Below are positions 8,624 through 16,367 of a DNA stretch of 64,000 nt, one piece after another (positions within the stretch are counted from its first letter, which is position 1; every line of letters begins with the position of its first letter). Made by a program: the position numbers and the translations under genes. The notes below the pieces were generated by a model that worked only from the letters and a program-made list of their open reading frames with translations, ran no database searches and was not told the origin of the DNA. The DNA is taken from the NCBI GenBank assembly GCA_041394705.1, contig JAWKHS010000015.1, positions 91,933 through 155,932 of the forward strand. The letters run 5' to 3'. This stretch comes from Vicinamibacterales bacterium. GTDB taxonomy: Bacteria; Acidobacteriota; Vicinamibacteria; Vicinamibacterales; UBA2999.

Positions 8624-9571
8624 TCAGGACATCGGTGCGTAGTACCCGCGCTTGGTGCGGGCCGCCGCGCCCGGCCGGTTCACGAGCACGGTCAGCCGGC
8701 GCCAGGCGCCGTCCCTCTTCAGGTTGGTCGACGCGTAGCCGAGCACGTACTGGGAGGCCAGCTCGTCGGCGATGACGCCGTAGATGCCCGCCAGGTCCTC
8801 GGCCCGCTGGGGGAAGAACGCGCGCCCGCCCGTGTCCTCGGCCAGGTGCCGCAGGACGAACTCGGCTTCGCGGAAGCCCTTGGAGAGTCCCGCGTCCCGG
8901 GACTGCAGGCCGATCGAGTAGATGGTGGTGGCGGACCGCTTCGCCAGGTCAAGGACCTCTTCGTAGGTGACGAGGCTCGACGTGTCCTCCCCGTCGGACA
9001 GCACCACCACCGCCCGCCGCCGGACGTCGTCCTCGCTCTTGGCCTTGATCTTCGCCAGTTCCTTCAGCGAGATGTACAGGGCGTTGTGCAGCGAGGTGGA
9101 TCCGCCGGCCTGCGTCGACCGGATGGCCCCTTCGAGGGCCGCGGCATCCGAGGTGAAGTCCTGGACGATCTCCACGCGCGTGTCGAAGTCCACGACCTGC
9201 GCGAGGTCCTGCGGCCGGAGCTTGCGGACGAAGCCGACGGCCGCTTCCTGGGCGATGGACATCCGCTGCTCCATGCTGGCGCTGGTGTCCAGCAGCAGCG
9301 ACAGCGCGATGGGCAGCGACGTCCGGTTGAAGTACGAGATCTCCTGCTTCGCGCCGTCCTCGATGATCGTGAAGTCGCTCCTGTCGAGGTCGGTCAGGTA
9401 GCGGTTCTGCTGATCCAGCACGGTGACGTTGAGCGACACCATCTCCACGCCGGCGCGAAACACCTGGTCCGGAGACCGGCGCTGCGTCGCGGTCTGGGCC
9501 GACAGGGTGATGGCCGCGACGGCCGAGGCGATCGCCGCGGCCGGCAGGGCTCCAGAACGCGTACGGATCAT
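8624..9571 (-). CDS. VWA domain protein, acidobacterial type
   Basis: A 315-residue exported protein with an N-terminal signal sequence ending near residue 25. A short beta domain (about 40-85, with the D-F-T-I-I-E-D-G pattern) is followed by a von Willebrand factor A domain. The MIDAS metal site D-T-S-A-S is intact, with D95, and S-D-G-E-D-T-S lies later in the domain. This matches the VWFA-related family that is abundant in Acidobacteriota; its role is unknown but it is likely to bind proteins outside the cytoplasm. The ATG overlaps the stop of the upstream VWA gene by four bases, so the two are translationally coupled. Confidence 0.8.
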   Translation of the reverse strand: MIRTRSGALPAAAIASAVAAITLSAQTATQRRSPDQVFRAGVEMVSLNVTVLDQQNRYLTDLDRSDFTIIEDGAKQEISYFNRTSLPIALSLLLDTSASMEQRMSIAQEAAVGFVRKLRPQDLAQVVDFDTRVEIVQDFTSDAAALEGAIRSTQAGGSTSLHNALYISLKELAKIKAKSEDDVRRRAVVVLSDGEDTSSLVTYEEVLDLAKRSATTIYSIGLQSRDAGLSKGFREAEFVLRHLAEDTGGRAFFPQRAEDLAGIYGVIADELASQYVLGYASTNLKRDGAWRRLTVLVNRPGAAARTKRGYYAPMS

Positions 9572-10455
9572 CGTGACTGTCCCCTGGCCGCCGTCCCATA
9601 GGCGACGAAACCCGGCCGTGCCGCCGTCACCTCGAACGTCTCAGGCGGAATGAGTGACTGCGGACGGGCGTAGACCACCCGGTGCTGGTGCGTCAGCACG
9701 CGTGCGACCTCGGCGAGGGCCGGCGCGAAGGCCATGCTGGCCAGCACATCACGCCGGAGTCCGCCGGTGCGGCGGACGCCTCGGTCGAGGAGGGCATCCC
9801 GCTCGCGCTGCTCGTCGGTGAAGCGCGCGCTGCCAGGCGGCGACACGGTCACGACGTGCAGCGTGGCGCCCGATGTCCGCAGGGCGTCGAGCGCCTGCGC
9901 GTGGTGCATGGTGCTCAATTCGGGGCCGCCCGCGGCGAGGACGACGATGGCGGCGCGCTCGGACTCCCGCCGCCCGAGGCCCCGCGCGGTCTCGAGCACC
10001 GCCTCGATGAGGGTGGCGCCGCTGCCGGGCCGCGAGAAGATCCGGCCGATGCCCGCGTCGAGCGCGCCGGGCGCGTTCGAGTAATCCGCGATCACCGTGG
10101 GTCGTTCCCCGAACGAGATGAGCGCGATGGGCCCGAGATCGCCCAGCGCGCCGACGAAGGCCCTGATGGCGTTGCGGAGATCGGGCACCGCCGGCTCCGC
10201 GGCGGCGCTCGTGTCGACCAGGACGGCGATCGGCATCGGGCCGGTCGCGGGGGTGATGCGGAGGACCTCGCGGGCGACCTTGTCCTCGCGGATCACGAGG
10301 TCGGCGGCCGACAGTTCGTCCACCGGGGCGCCGGACCGCTCGTCCACGAGCGCGACGAACGCCACGCGCTCCCTGGCCTGTGCGCCGGCAAGGCCAGGCA
10401 CGGCGAGGACGAGCGCCACGACCGCCGCGATCGGCCGGAACGGGCACGACGTCAT
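9568..10455 (-). CDS. VWA domain protein with degenerate MIDAS
   Basis: A 295-residue exported relative of the downstream VWA protein, with a signal peptide ending near A-G-A-Q at residue 26. The VWA fold begins at about residue 76, but the MIDAS motif reads D-T-S-A-A (D81), so the second serine of D-x-S-x-S is lost. The ATG at 10455 is chosen because a GGGGGA ribosome site lies eight bases upstream and the signal peptide starts there; a longer in-frame reading would add an unlikely basic leader. Gene order and overlap suggest the two VWA proteins act as a pair. Confidence 0.75.
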   Translation of the reverse strand: MTSCPFRPIAAVVALVLAVPGLAGAQARERVAFVALVDERSGAPVDELSAADLVIREDKVAREVLRITPATGPMPIAVLVDTSAAAEPAVPDLRNAIRAFVGALGDLGPIALISFGERPTVIADYSNAPGALDAGIGRIFSRPGSGATLIEAVLETARGLGRRESERAAIVVLAAGGPELSTMHHAQALDALRTSGATLHVVTVSPPGSARFTDEQRERDALLDRGVRRTGGLRRDVLASMAFAPALAEVARVLTHQHRVVYARPQSLIPPETFEVTAARPGFVAYGTAARGQSR

Positions 10456-10567
10456 GGTGGATTCCCCCGACCGGAGGGCGCGTCCGGTGCGAAGCGCCAG
10501 TATAGTCCGGCGGCGGAGCACAACCGTGGCCCCCGGCGCGCGGCGCTACACTACGGACCGGCCGCTC

Positions 10568-10837
10568 ATGACCTCCAGCCGTGACCCGCGTACGCTGAAG
10601 ATGCTCGGCCAGCTGAGCACGCTGGGCCTGGCATTCGTGTTCGCCCTCGTGATGGGCTTCGCAGCTGGCAACTGGCTGGACCGCCGCCTCGGGACGTCGC
10701 CGTGGCTGTCGTTGATCGGATTTGCACTTGGGCTCGCGGCCGGGGTGCTGAACGTCGTCCGCACGATGCGGGTGGTCAACGCGGCGCCGCCGCCCGCCGA
10801 CGGCCACGGCGACGGCGGGGGGCCAGTCGGTCGGTGA
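10568..10837 (+). CDS. AtpZ/AtpI-family small membrane protein
   Basis: An 89-residue protein with two membrane helices joined by a short loop containing G-N-W-L-D-R-R-L-G-T-S-P-W-L, the pattern of the AtpZ/AtpI family encoded at the head of F-ATPase operons. These proteins help c-ring assembly or Mg2+ supply. The start is the ATG at 10568; a TATAGT hexamer at 10501-10506 could be the -10 element but has no good -35. The stop overlaps the GTG of the next gene (GTGA), and atpE follows that, which supports the call. Confidence 0.75.
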   Translation: MTSSRDPRTLKMLGQLSTLGLAFVFALVMGFAAGNWLDRRLGTSPWLSLIGFALGLAAGVLNVVRTMRVVNAAPPPADGHGDGGGPVGR

Positions 10838-11262
10838 CGACGGCTCTCGACTCGCTGCTGGCCCGGGTCGAGCGGGACACCGTGACGGCCGCCGTCGTGC
10901 TCGCGCTCGGCGCCGCCGTGGCGTGGCCGGACCACCTCGATCGCGCGCTGGGCGTCCTCGGCGGCCTGGCGCTGGTGGCCATCAGCTACCGGGGAATCCG
11001 GGCCGGCGTGGATCAGATATGGGCGCCCCCGGGTCCGGACGGAGCCGCGGCCGCGGGCGCCCGGGCACGTCGAGGCGCATTCGTGAAGTTTTTCACAAGG
11101 CATGCTATACTCGCCGTCGGCGCTTACGTTATGATTGCGCGTTTTGAGTTCGACCCGGTGGCGATGCTGGCGGGAGTGAGCGCTCCAGTCGTCGCGGTCA
11201 CCGCGGAGGTCGTGCGATCGGCTCGTGCCCGGGGCGGCGGATCGCGTTCCAGATCCACCTAG
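10834..11262 (+). CDS. ATP synthase subunit I (AtpI-like) membrane protein
   Basis: A 142-residue protein starting with GTG in a four-base overlap with the upstream gene. Four hydrophobic segments can be read (about 17-32, 35-52, 88-105, 107-125), the arrangement of AtpI, an accessory protein for assembly of the c ring. The alanine-rich linker near residue 75 is lineage specific. Its 3' half contains a promoter-like element for atpE. AtpI proteins are weakly conserved, so the call rests mostly on topology and position. Confidence 0.65.
   Translation: MTTALDSLLARVERDTVTAAVVLALGAAVAWPDHLDRALGVLGGLALVAISYRGIRAGVDQIWAPPGPDGAAAAGARARRGAFVKFFTRHAILAVGAYVMIARFEFDPVAMLAGVSAPVVAVTAEVVRSARARGGGSRSRST
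11083..11111 (+). promoter_or_regulatory. Predicted internal promoter for atpE with overlapping palindrome
   Basis: Inside atpI, the extended -10 element TG-C-TATACT occupies 11103-11111. A GTGA-N6-TCAC inverted repeat at 11083-11096 lies where the -35 element would be. The local sequence is much richer in A and T than the gene around it. It sits about 160 bases before atpE and could raise c-subunit output, which is needed in excess. The palindrome resembles a Crp/Fnr half-site pair, but its position would favour repression. Confidence 0.45.
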
Positions 11263-11269
11263 GAGGCGT

Positions 11270-11608
11270 GTGTTGGTTACTCGGTCATTCCTGTCTGCGT
11301 TCGTGATGCTGCTGGTCGCGGGTCTGCTGTCGCCCGCGTACGCCCAGGGCGCGGACGCCGCGAATTCCGCGCTCGTGCAGTGGTCGATCATCACGGCAGG
11401 ATTCGCTCTTGCCATCGCGGCCGCCGGTGGAGCGCTGGGTCAGGGCCGCGCCGTCAGCTCCGCCACCGAGGCGATCGCCCGCAACCCCGGCGCTGCCGGT
11501 GAGATTCGTGGCGCGCTCATCCTCGGCCTCGTGCTGATCGAGTCGCTCGTCATCTACGTCCTGCTCATCTCGCTGATTCTGTTCTTCCTCAAGCCCTTCG
11601 GCGGGTAG
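11270..11608 (+). CDS. atpE: F-type ATP synthase subunit c
   Basis: A two-helix c-ring subunit of about 112 residues, longer than the usual 75-90 because of a signal-peptide-like leader (A-Y-A-Q near residue 25). The polar loop A-R-N-P is at 70-73 and the ion-carrying glutamate is E91 in helix 2. Gln58 in helix 1 and Ser92 next to E91 match the Na+-binding ligands of the Ilyobacter c ring. A consensus AGGAGG at 11261-11266 serves either the GTG at 11270 (spacing 3) or a TTG at 11273 (spacing 6); the TTG has the better spacing. No atpB is present before or after it. Confidence 0.92.
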   Translation: MLVTRSFLSAFVMLLVAGLLSPAYAQGADAANSALVQWSIITAGFALAIAAAGGALGQGRAVSSATEAIARNPGAAGEIRGALILGLVLIESLVIYVLLISLILFFLKPFGG

Positions 11609-11709
11609 CTCGCGGTTTCCGGCGCCGGGGGCAGGTCGCGACGCGCGATTCTGCCCCTGTTCGTCTGTACGGCGGCGGACCGGCCCGGGCGTCGCGCATC
11701 GAGGTACGC

Positions 11710-12636
11710 GTGAGCCACCGACGATTCGGGTTCCTGGACGTCCTGCTCGTCCTGGTGGTGGCCGCGTGGGGCGCCAACCTGTCGGTCGTCAAGGTGGCCG
11801 TGCGGGAGCTGCCGGTCCACGCGTTCAACGGCGTCAGGCTCCTGCTGGCGGCGCTGGCGTTCGGACTCGTGTTGTGGCGCATGTCACCCGGCGAACGTCG
11901 GGTGGCGCGCGGCGACTGGGGACGCGTGGCCGTTCTGGGGGTGGTGGGCGGCGTCGTCTACCAACTGCTCTTCATGACCGGCGTGCCCCTGACCAGCGTG
12001 GCGAATTCGGGGCTCATCTTCGGCCTGTCTCCGGTGGTCATCTCCCTCCTGTCGTCGGTGGTCGGCCACGAGCGGCTGTCGATGTCCCGCTGGGCCGGCG
12101 GCGCCCTGTCCGTGCTCGGTTTGTTCCTGGTGGTCGGCGACGGCGCGTCCCTCTCGAGGACGACCCTCCTCGGCGACGGCCTGGTGTTCCTCGCGATGCT
12201 CTGCTGGGCCGCGTACTCCGTGGCGTCGCGTCCGATGCTCGGGCGCTATTCGGCGACGATGCTCACGGCCTGGGCCGCGATCGTGACCGCCCCGATCTAC
12301 GCCGTCCTCGTCGCCCCCGCGCTCGTCTCGGTGCGGTGGACCGCGGTGTCGTGGCTGACGTGGAGCCTCCTCGTCTGGTCGGCCGTGTTCAGCCTCGCGA
12401 TTGCCTACGTGATTTGGTACACGGGCGTGCAGCAGATCGGCGCGACCCGGACGTCGACCTACAGCAACCTGACGCCGCTTGCGGCGATGTTCGTCGGCTG
12501 GTGGTGGCTGGGGGAGGCCGTCTCGTCGCGCCAGTCGGCGGGGGCGGCCGCCATCCTCGGCGGCGTGTTCCTGACCCGGCTGTCGCCGGTGGTGCTGATG
12601 CCCCATGCCGGGCCCCCGGCCCCGCCGCCGGAGTGA
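11710..12636 (+). CDS. EamA/DMT-family transporter
   Basis: A 308-residue membrane protein with ten predicted helices arranged as two five-helix EamA repeats, typical of the drug/metabolite transporter superfamily. The first repeat shows W-G-x-N and F-x-x-x-R-L-L, and the second ends with G-E. Substrates of such proteins range from amino acids to nucleotide sugars and cannot be deduced here. It starts with GTG at 11710, directly before the first helix. It follows atpE by about 100 bases but has no obvious functional link to it. Confidence 0.82.
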   Translation: MSHRRFGFLDVLLVLVVAAWGANLSVVKVAVRELPVHAFNGVRLLLAALAFGLVLWRMSPGERRVARGDWGRVAVLGVVGGVVYQLLFMTGVPLTSVANSGLIFGLSPVVISLLSSVVGHERLSMSRWAGGALSVLGLFLVVGDGASLSRTTLLGDGLVFLAMLCWAAYSVASRPMLGRYSATMLTAWAAIVTAPIYAVLVAPALVSVRWTAVSWLTWSLLVWSAVFSLAIAYVIWYTGVQQIGATRTSTYSNLTPLAAMFVGWWWLGEAVSSRQSAGAAAILGGVFLTRLSPVVLMPHAGPPAPPPE

Positions 12637-13313
12637 CCGCCGCCGGTCGTCCCGTCCCTTGCGATCCCAGACAGGGTCGCGTAACCTGTGACGGCCCCGG
12701 GTCCGGCCCCTCGCCGGCGCGCCGTGGTTTGCAGTTCGTCAGGGCTCCCGTGATGTTCTACCGGCCGGCGGGAGTTCCTTGAGGATCGGAGAGGCCGACT
12801 CGGCAGCGGCCTGACGCCGCTTCCGTCGTCAGGGATTCCGGGCACGCGCGCCATCCGTGCCCGGCCATCCATCCCCCTCCGGCGCTCTTCCCGCCTCTTC
12901 ACCCCGTTTCCCACTCCTCCCGTCGCGCTCCGGGCTCGCGCCAGCCTCGGCGCGTGGACGGACAACCCGATTCCGGGGGCGAGAGCGTTGCGAATTGGGA
13001 CGAACTGGCGTAACCTCCCTCGCTACCGCTTTCACGGCTGCCAGATTACAGACTTTTCTGGAGCTGAAATTAGCGGCCTTGTACGGTCATTGATCCCTGA
13101 ATTGCAGGGGTCATTTGTTGGGTCGGGACCTCGGCGGCCGCGCTGTGCCGTCGGAGGTGGGGCCAGCGAGCGCCCCGGCAACCCGCGGCCCGCGTTGTGT
13201 CATCCGTCCCCGGCGGTCGACTGGCCCGGGACGGCGTGCCGTTGACGTTTGAACGCGGTCCATGTGGCCGGCCTGCCCACAGGCCGTCCCCCACAGGGCC
13301 ATTGGAGGATGGA
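12637..13313. other. 677-base non-coding stretch before the TonB receptor
   Basis: No convincing gene is seen. The first 350 bases have the composition of the surroundings, with only short unrecognised reading frames on both strands. From about 12985 to 13130 the sequence is distinctly richer in A and T and contains a strong stem-loop (13091-13113). The last 130 bases lead to the GGAGG site of the receptor gene. A leader RNA or the remains of a displaced gene are both possible. Confidence 0.5.
13091..13119 (+). terminator. Stem-loop with T-rich tail, possible terminator or attenuator
   Basis: TGATCCCTG at 13091-13099 pairs with CAGGGGTCA at 13105-13113 (nine pairs including one G-T) around an AATTG loop, and TTTGTT follows. 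On the plus strand this has the form of a weak intrinsic terminator. It lies about 200 bases upstream of the TonB receptor, so it could act as an attenuator in its leader. No gene that it would obviously terminate is present. Confidence 0.4.
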
Positions 13314-16169
13314 ATGAAGCGATGGTTGGTCGGGCTGTTCGCCGTGGCGTTCGCAACGGCGGCCGTCTCGAGCGCGTACGCGCAGGGCGGTGGCGCAAGC
13401 AGCACGGGTACGATCCAGGGACGGGTGGCCGATGCCCAGGGAGCGGTCCTCCCCGGCGTCACGGTGGTCGCGACGAGCCCGTCGGCACTCGGCGCGCAGA
13501 CGACGGTCACGTCGGAGACCGGGAACTACCGCTTCCCGGCGCTTCCTCCGGGCGTGTACGCCGTGAGCTACGAGCTGGCCGGCTTCAACACCGTGAAGCG
13601 CGAAGGCATCCAGCTCTCGCTCGGCTTCACGGCGACCGTCAACGTCGAGCTCCAGCTGGCCACGCTGCAGGAGACCGTCACGGTTACGGGCGAATCGCCC
13701 ATCATCGACACGTCCGCGACGCGCGTCGTCCAGAACTTCAAGAGTGAACAGCTGGCGTCGATTCCGAACGCCCGCGACATGTGGTCGCTGCTGGCCGTCA
13801 CCCCGGCCGTGCAGATGAGCCGCATCGACGTCGGCGGCAACCGCGCCGGCACGCAGACCGGCTACTCGGCCTACGGCCAGACCGGCCAGGTCCGCGTGCT
13901 CATCGAGGGCATCAACACGACGGAGGGCACGTCGGGCGCCGGCTTCTACTTCGACTACTCGTCGCTCGAAGAGGTGTTCCTCGGCACGTCGGGCCAGTCG
14001 GCCGAGATGCCGAATCCCGGCGTCCAGAGCCAGTTCATCGCCAAGTCCGGCGGGAACACGTTCTCGGGCGAGGGCTACCTCGACTGGTACAACAACTCGC
14101 TGCAGGGCTCGAACATCCCCGGCAGCTACACGGCGCCGACGGCGTTCCGCAACTCGCCGATTCGCGCGCACAGCAACGAGATCGACACCTACTACAACTA
14201 CTCGTTCAACGTCGGCGGGCCGATCAAGCGCGACAAGATCTGGTGGTTCGGCACCTACAACAAGCAGTTCAACGCCGTCGCCCAGCCGAACTTCACGTTC
14301 GACAAGACGTTCGACACCACGCTGTGGAACGCCGTCGGCAAGGCCACCTACCAGGCCACGCAGAACAACAAGTTCATCGGCTACTACCAGTGGGGACAGA
14401 AGATTCAGCCCAACCGCCTGCCGTTCGGCACCTACACCTACACGAGCGAGGGCCCGACCAACAAGCAGGACTCGGGCAGCTGGGTCTACAAGGGCGAGTG
14501 GAACGGGACCATCTCCCAGAAGCTGTACGTCGAGGCCCGCTACGGCGACTTCGGCTACTACTTCCCGCAGATCACCAACGGCACGGAGGACTACTTCTTC
14601 CGCGACGCCGGCCGCCTGGAGATCACGGGCTCGCACCAGAAGAACCAGAACGACCGGGACCGCAAGCAGCTGACGGGCGCGTCCACCTACTTCCTCGACA
14701 CGACCAAGGGCAGCCACACGATCAAGGTCGGCGGCGAGATGCTGTGGGAGCGGCAGTGGTTCGGCGTCCTGCAGGGTGTCGGCGGCAACATCGAACACGT
14801 CTACAACAACGGCGTGTCGAATCAGGTGATCTTCCGCATCCCGACGGCCACCCAGGTCGGTGGCCTGAAGGACAGCGACGAGGGGCACCTGACGACCCAG
14901 AACGGCCTCCGGCAGCAGTCCGCGTTCGTGAACGACACCTGGACGGCGGGCCGCATGACGCTGAACGCCGGCGTGCGGTGGGATCGCTACAACGGCTGGC
15001 TGCCCGAGCAGAACCAGCTGGCCGCCACCGTGGGTCCGATCGTCCTGCAGGCGAAGACGTTCGCCGAGCAGAACCTCTACACCTGGAACCTGTTCGCCCC
15101 ACGCCTCGGCTTCGTCTACGACCTGACGGGCGACGGCAAGACCGTGATCAAGGCGAACTACGGCTTCTTCTGGCACAACCCGGGCGTGGGCGTGTCGAGC
15201 GACGTGAACCCGAACACGGGGACGAAGTCGGCCACCTACGGCTGGAACGACATCAACGGCGACAGGCGCTGGCAGCCCGGTGAGGAGACCACGCGCCAGA
15301 GCGCGTCGCTCGAGGGCGCCATCAGCCTGGATCCGAACCTCAAGGCCGCCTACACGCACGAAGCGTCGGGCTGGCTCGAGCGCCAGCTGACGAGCACGCT
15401 CGGCGTGCGGGCCGGCTTCGTCTACAAGACGGAAGACGACCTCATCTCCCTCTACATCCCGACCCGCGGGGAGGACGTCTACGCCCAGTTCGGCGTGCCG
15501 TTCAACTTCACCGACAACGGCCCGGACGGCGTTCGTGGCACGGCCGACGACCGCGTGCTCTCGTTCATCGGCCTCCCGTCGGCGAACGCGTCCACGCTCT
15601 TCCCGACCACGCAGGTCGAGATGAACCTGCCGCAGTACTCGCGCTACAAGACGGCCGAGATGTCGTTCACGAAGCGCTACAGCAACCGCTGGTCGGCCTC
15701 GCTCGGCGGCGCCTACACCTGGATGAAGGACTTCCCGAACGGCTACCCGCAGAACCCGGCCCAGCCGGGGGCGGAGAACCGCTCGGTGTGGAGCTTCAAG
15801 GCCTCCGGCAGCTACGACGCGCCGTGGGGCATCCGCCTCTCGCCGGTGCTGCGCCACCAGTCGGGCGCCAACTACGCCCGGACCAACACGCTGTCCTTCC
15901 CGAGCGGCATCACCGGCTCGGGCACGACGATCTACATGGAGCCGATGGACGCCAACCGCGAGGACAACATCACGGTGTTCGACATCCGCGCCGAGAAGAC
16001 CGTCAGCTTCAACCAGCGCATCCGCGCGCGTCTGTTCCTGGACGCGTTCAACATCACCAACAGCCACGCGTCGGAGACGATCAGCCGCGCGACCGGCACG
16101 GGCTATCAGAAGCCCAGCGCCATCCTGGCGCCGTTCACCACGCGCATCGGCATCCGGCTGCTCTGGTAG
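13314..16169 (+). CDS. TonB-dependent receptor with carboxypeptidase-regulatory N-terminal domain (Oar-like)
   Basis: A 951-residue outer-membrane receptor. A signal peptide ends at A-Y-A-Q near residue 23. A carboxypeptidase-regulatory beta domain follows (about 30-115, with G-x-V-x-D-x-x-G-A-V-L-P-G-V and G-x-Y-x-F-x-x-L-P-P-G-x-Y). Then come a plug with repeated T-V-T-V-T-G-E-S-P and a long barrel rich in aromatic residues, ending in R-I-G-I-R-L-L-W, the terminal aromatic expected of outer-membrane barrels. GGAGG lies just before the ATG. Oar-like receptors are very numerous in Acidobacteriota and take up oligosaccharides, peptides or metal complexes; the substrate is not visible. A clear terminator follows. 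Confidence 0.92.
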   Translation: MKRWLVGLFAVAFATAAVSSAYAQGGGASSTGTIQGRVADAQGAVLPGVTVVATSPSALGAQTTVTSETGNYRFPALPPGVYAVSYELAGFNTVKREGIQLSLGFTATVNVELQLATLQETVTVTGESPIIDTSATRVVQNFKSEQLASIPNARDMWSLLAVTPAVQMSRIDVGGNRAGTQTGYSAYGQTGQVRVLIEGINTTEGTSGAGFYFDYSSLEEVFLGTSGQSAEMPNPGVQSQFIAKSGGNTFSGEGYLDWYNNSLQGSNIPGSYTAPTAFRNSPIRAHSNEIDTYYNYSFNVGGPIKRDKIWWFGTYNKQFNAVAQPNFTFDKTFDTTLWNAVGKATYQATQNNKFIGYYQWGQKIQPNRLPFGTYTYTSEGPTNKQDSGSWVYKGEWNGTISQKLYVEARYGDFGYYFPQITNGTEDYFFRDAGRLEITGSHQKNQNDRDRKQLTGASTYFLDTTKGSHTIKVGGEMLWERQWFGVLQGVGGNIEHVYNNGVSNQVIFRIPTATQVGGLKDSDEGHLTTQNGLRQQSAFVNDTWTAGRMTLNAGVRWDRYNGWLPEQNQLAATVGPIVLQAKTFAEQNLYTWNLFAPRLGFVYDLTGDGKTVIKANYGFFWHNPGVGVSSDVNPNTGTKSATYGWNDINGDRRWQPGEETTRQSASLEGAISLDPNLKAAYTHEASGWLERQLTSTLGVRAGFVYKTEDDLISLYIPTRGEDVYAQFGVPFNFTDNGPDGVRGTADDRVLSFIGLPSANASTLFPTTQVEMNLPQYSRYKTAEMSFTKRYSNRWSASLGGAYTWMKDFPNGYPQNPAQPGAENRSVWSFKASGSYDAPWGIRLSPVLRHQSGANYARTNTLSFPSGITGSGTTIYMEPMDANREDNITVFDIRAEKTVSFNQRIRARLFLDAFNITNSHASETISRATGTGYQKPSAILAPFTTRIGIRLLW

Positions 16170-16248
16170 CAGGCAGATTGGTCGACGGGGAGGGCCCGCG
16201 GGCCCTCCCCGCGCGATCGAACGGTTGACTCCTGTGGGGGAGTCGTTC

Positions 16249-16292
16249 GAGGCGGGTCGCTCGCCGCGCTAGCGGCGGCCCGCCTCGTTTTT
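16249..16292 (+). terminator. Rho-independent terminator after the TonB receptor
   Basis: GAGGCGGG at 16249-16256 pairs with CCCGCCTC at 16279-16286. An inner stem GCCGC/GCGGC closes a GCTA loop, and TTTTT at 16288-16292 follows. It is the strongest intrinsic terminator in the window. It separates the receptor from the rml operon. A second GC palindrome at 16189-16212 lies just before it. Confidence 0.88.
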
Positions 16293-16367
16293 CGTACGGC
16301 GCGCGCCTCGTCGCGGGTGCCGGGCCTTGAACGGCTTCTCGCGCGCGAACCATAATCGGGGCGCCCG

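Noticed and set aside
10834..11262. Reading this gene as subunit a (atpB)
   Set aside because: It is only 142 residues and lacks the conserved arginine helix of subunit a.
13161..13183. SAM-riboswitch-like words (CCAGCGAG, CCCCGGCAACC) upstream of the TonB receptor
   Set aside because: The P1 and later core elements could not be paired, and the downstream gene is not a methionine or SAM gene.
13200..16067. Long minus-strand frame opposite the TonB receptor
   Set aside because: Shadow of the receptor; no signal peptide, no domain and no start site.
16189..16212. GC palindrome after the TonB receptor as a separate terminator
   Set aside because: No T-tract follows it; the neighbouring structure at 16249-16292 fits much better.
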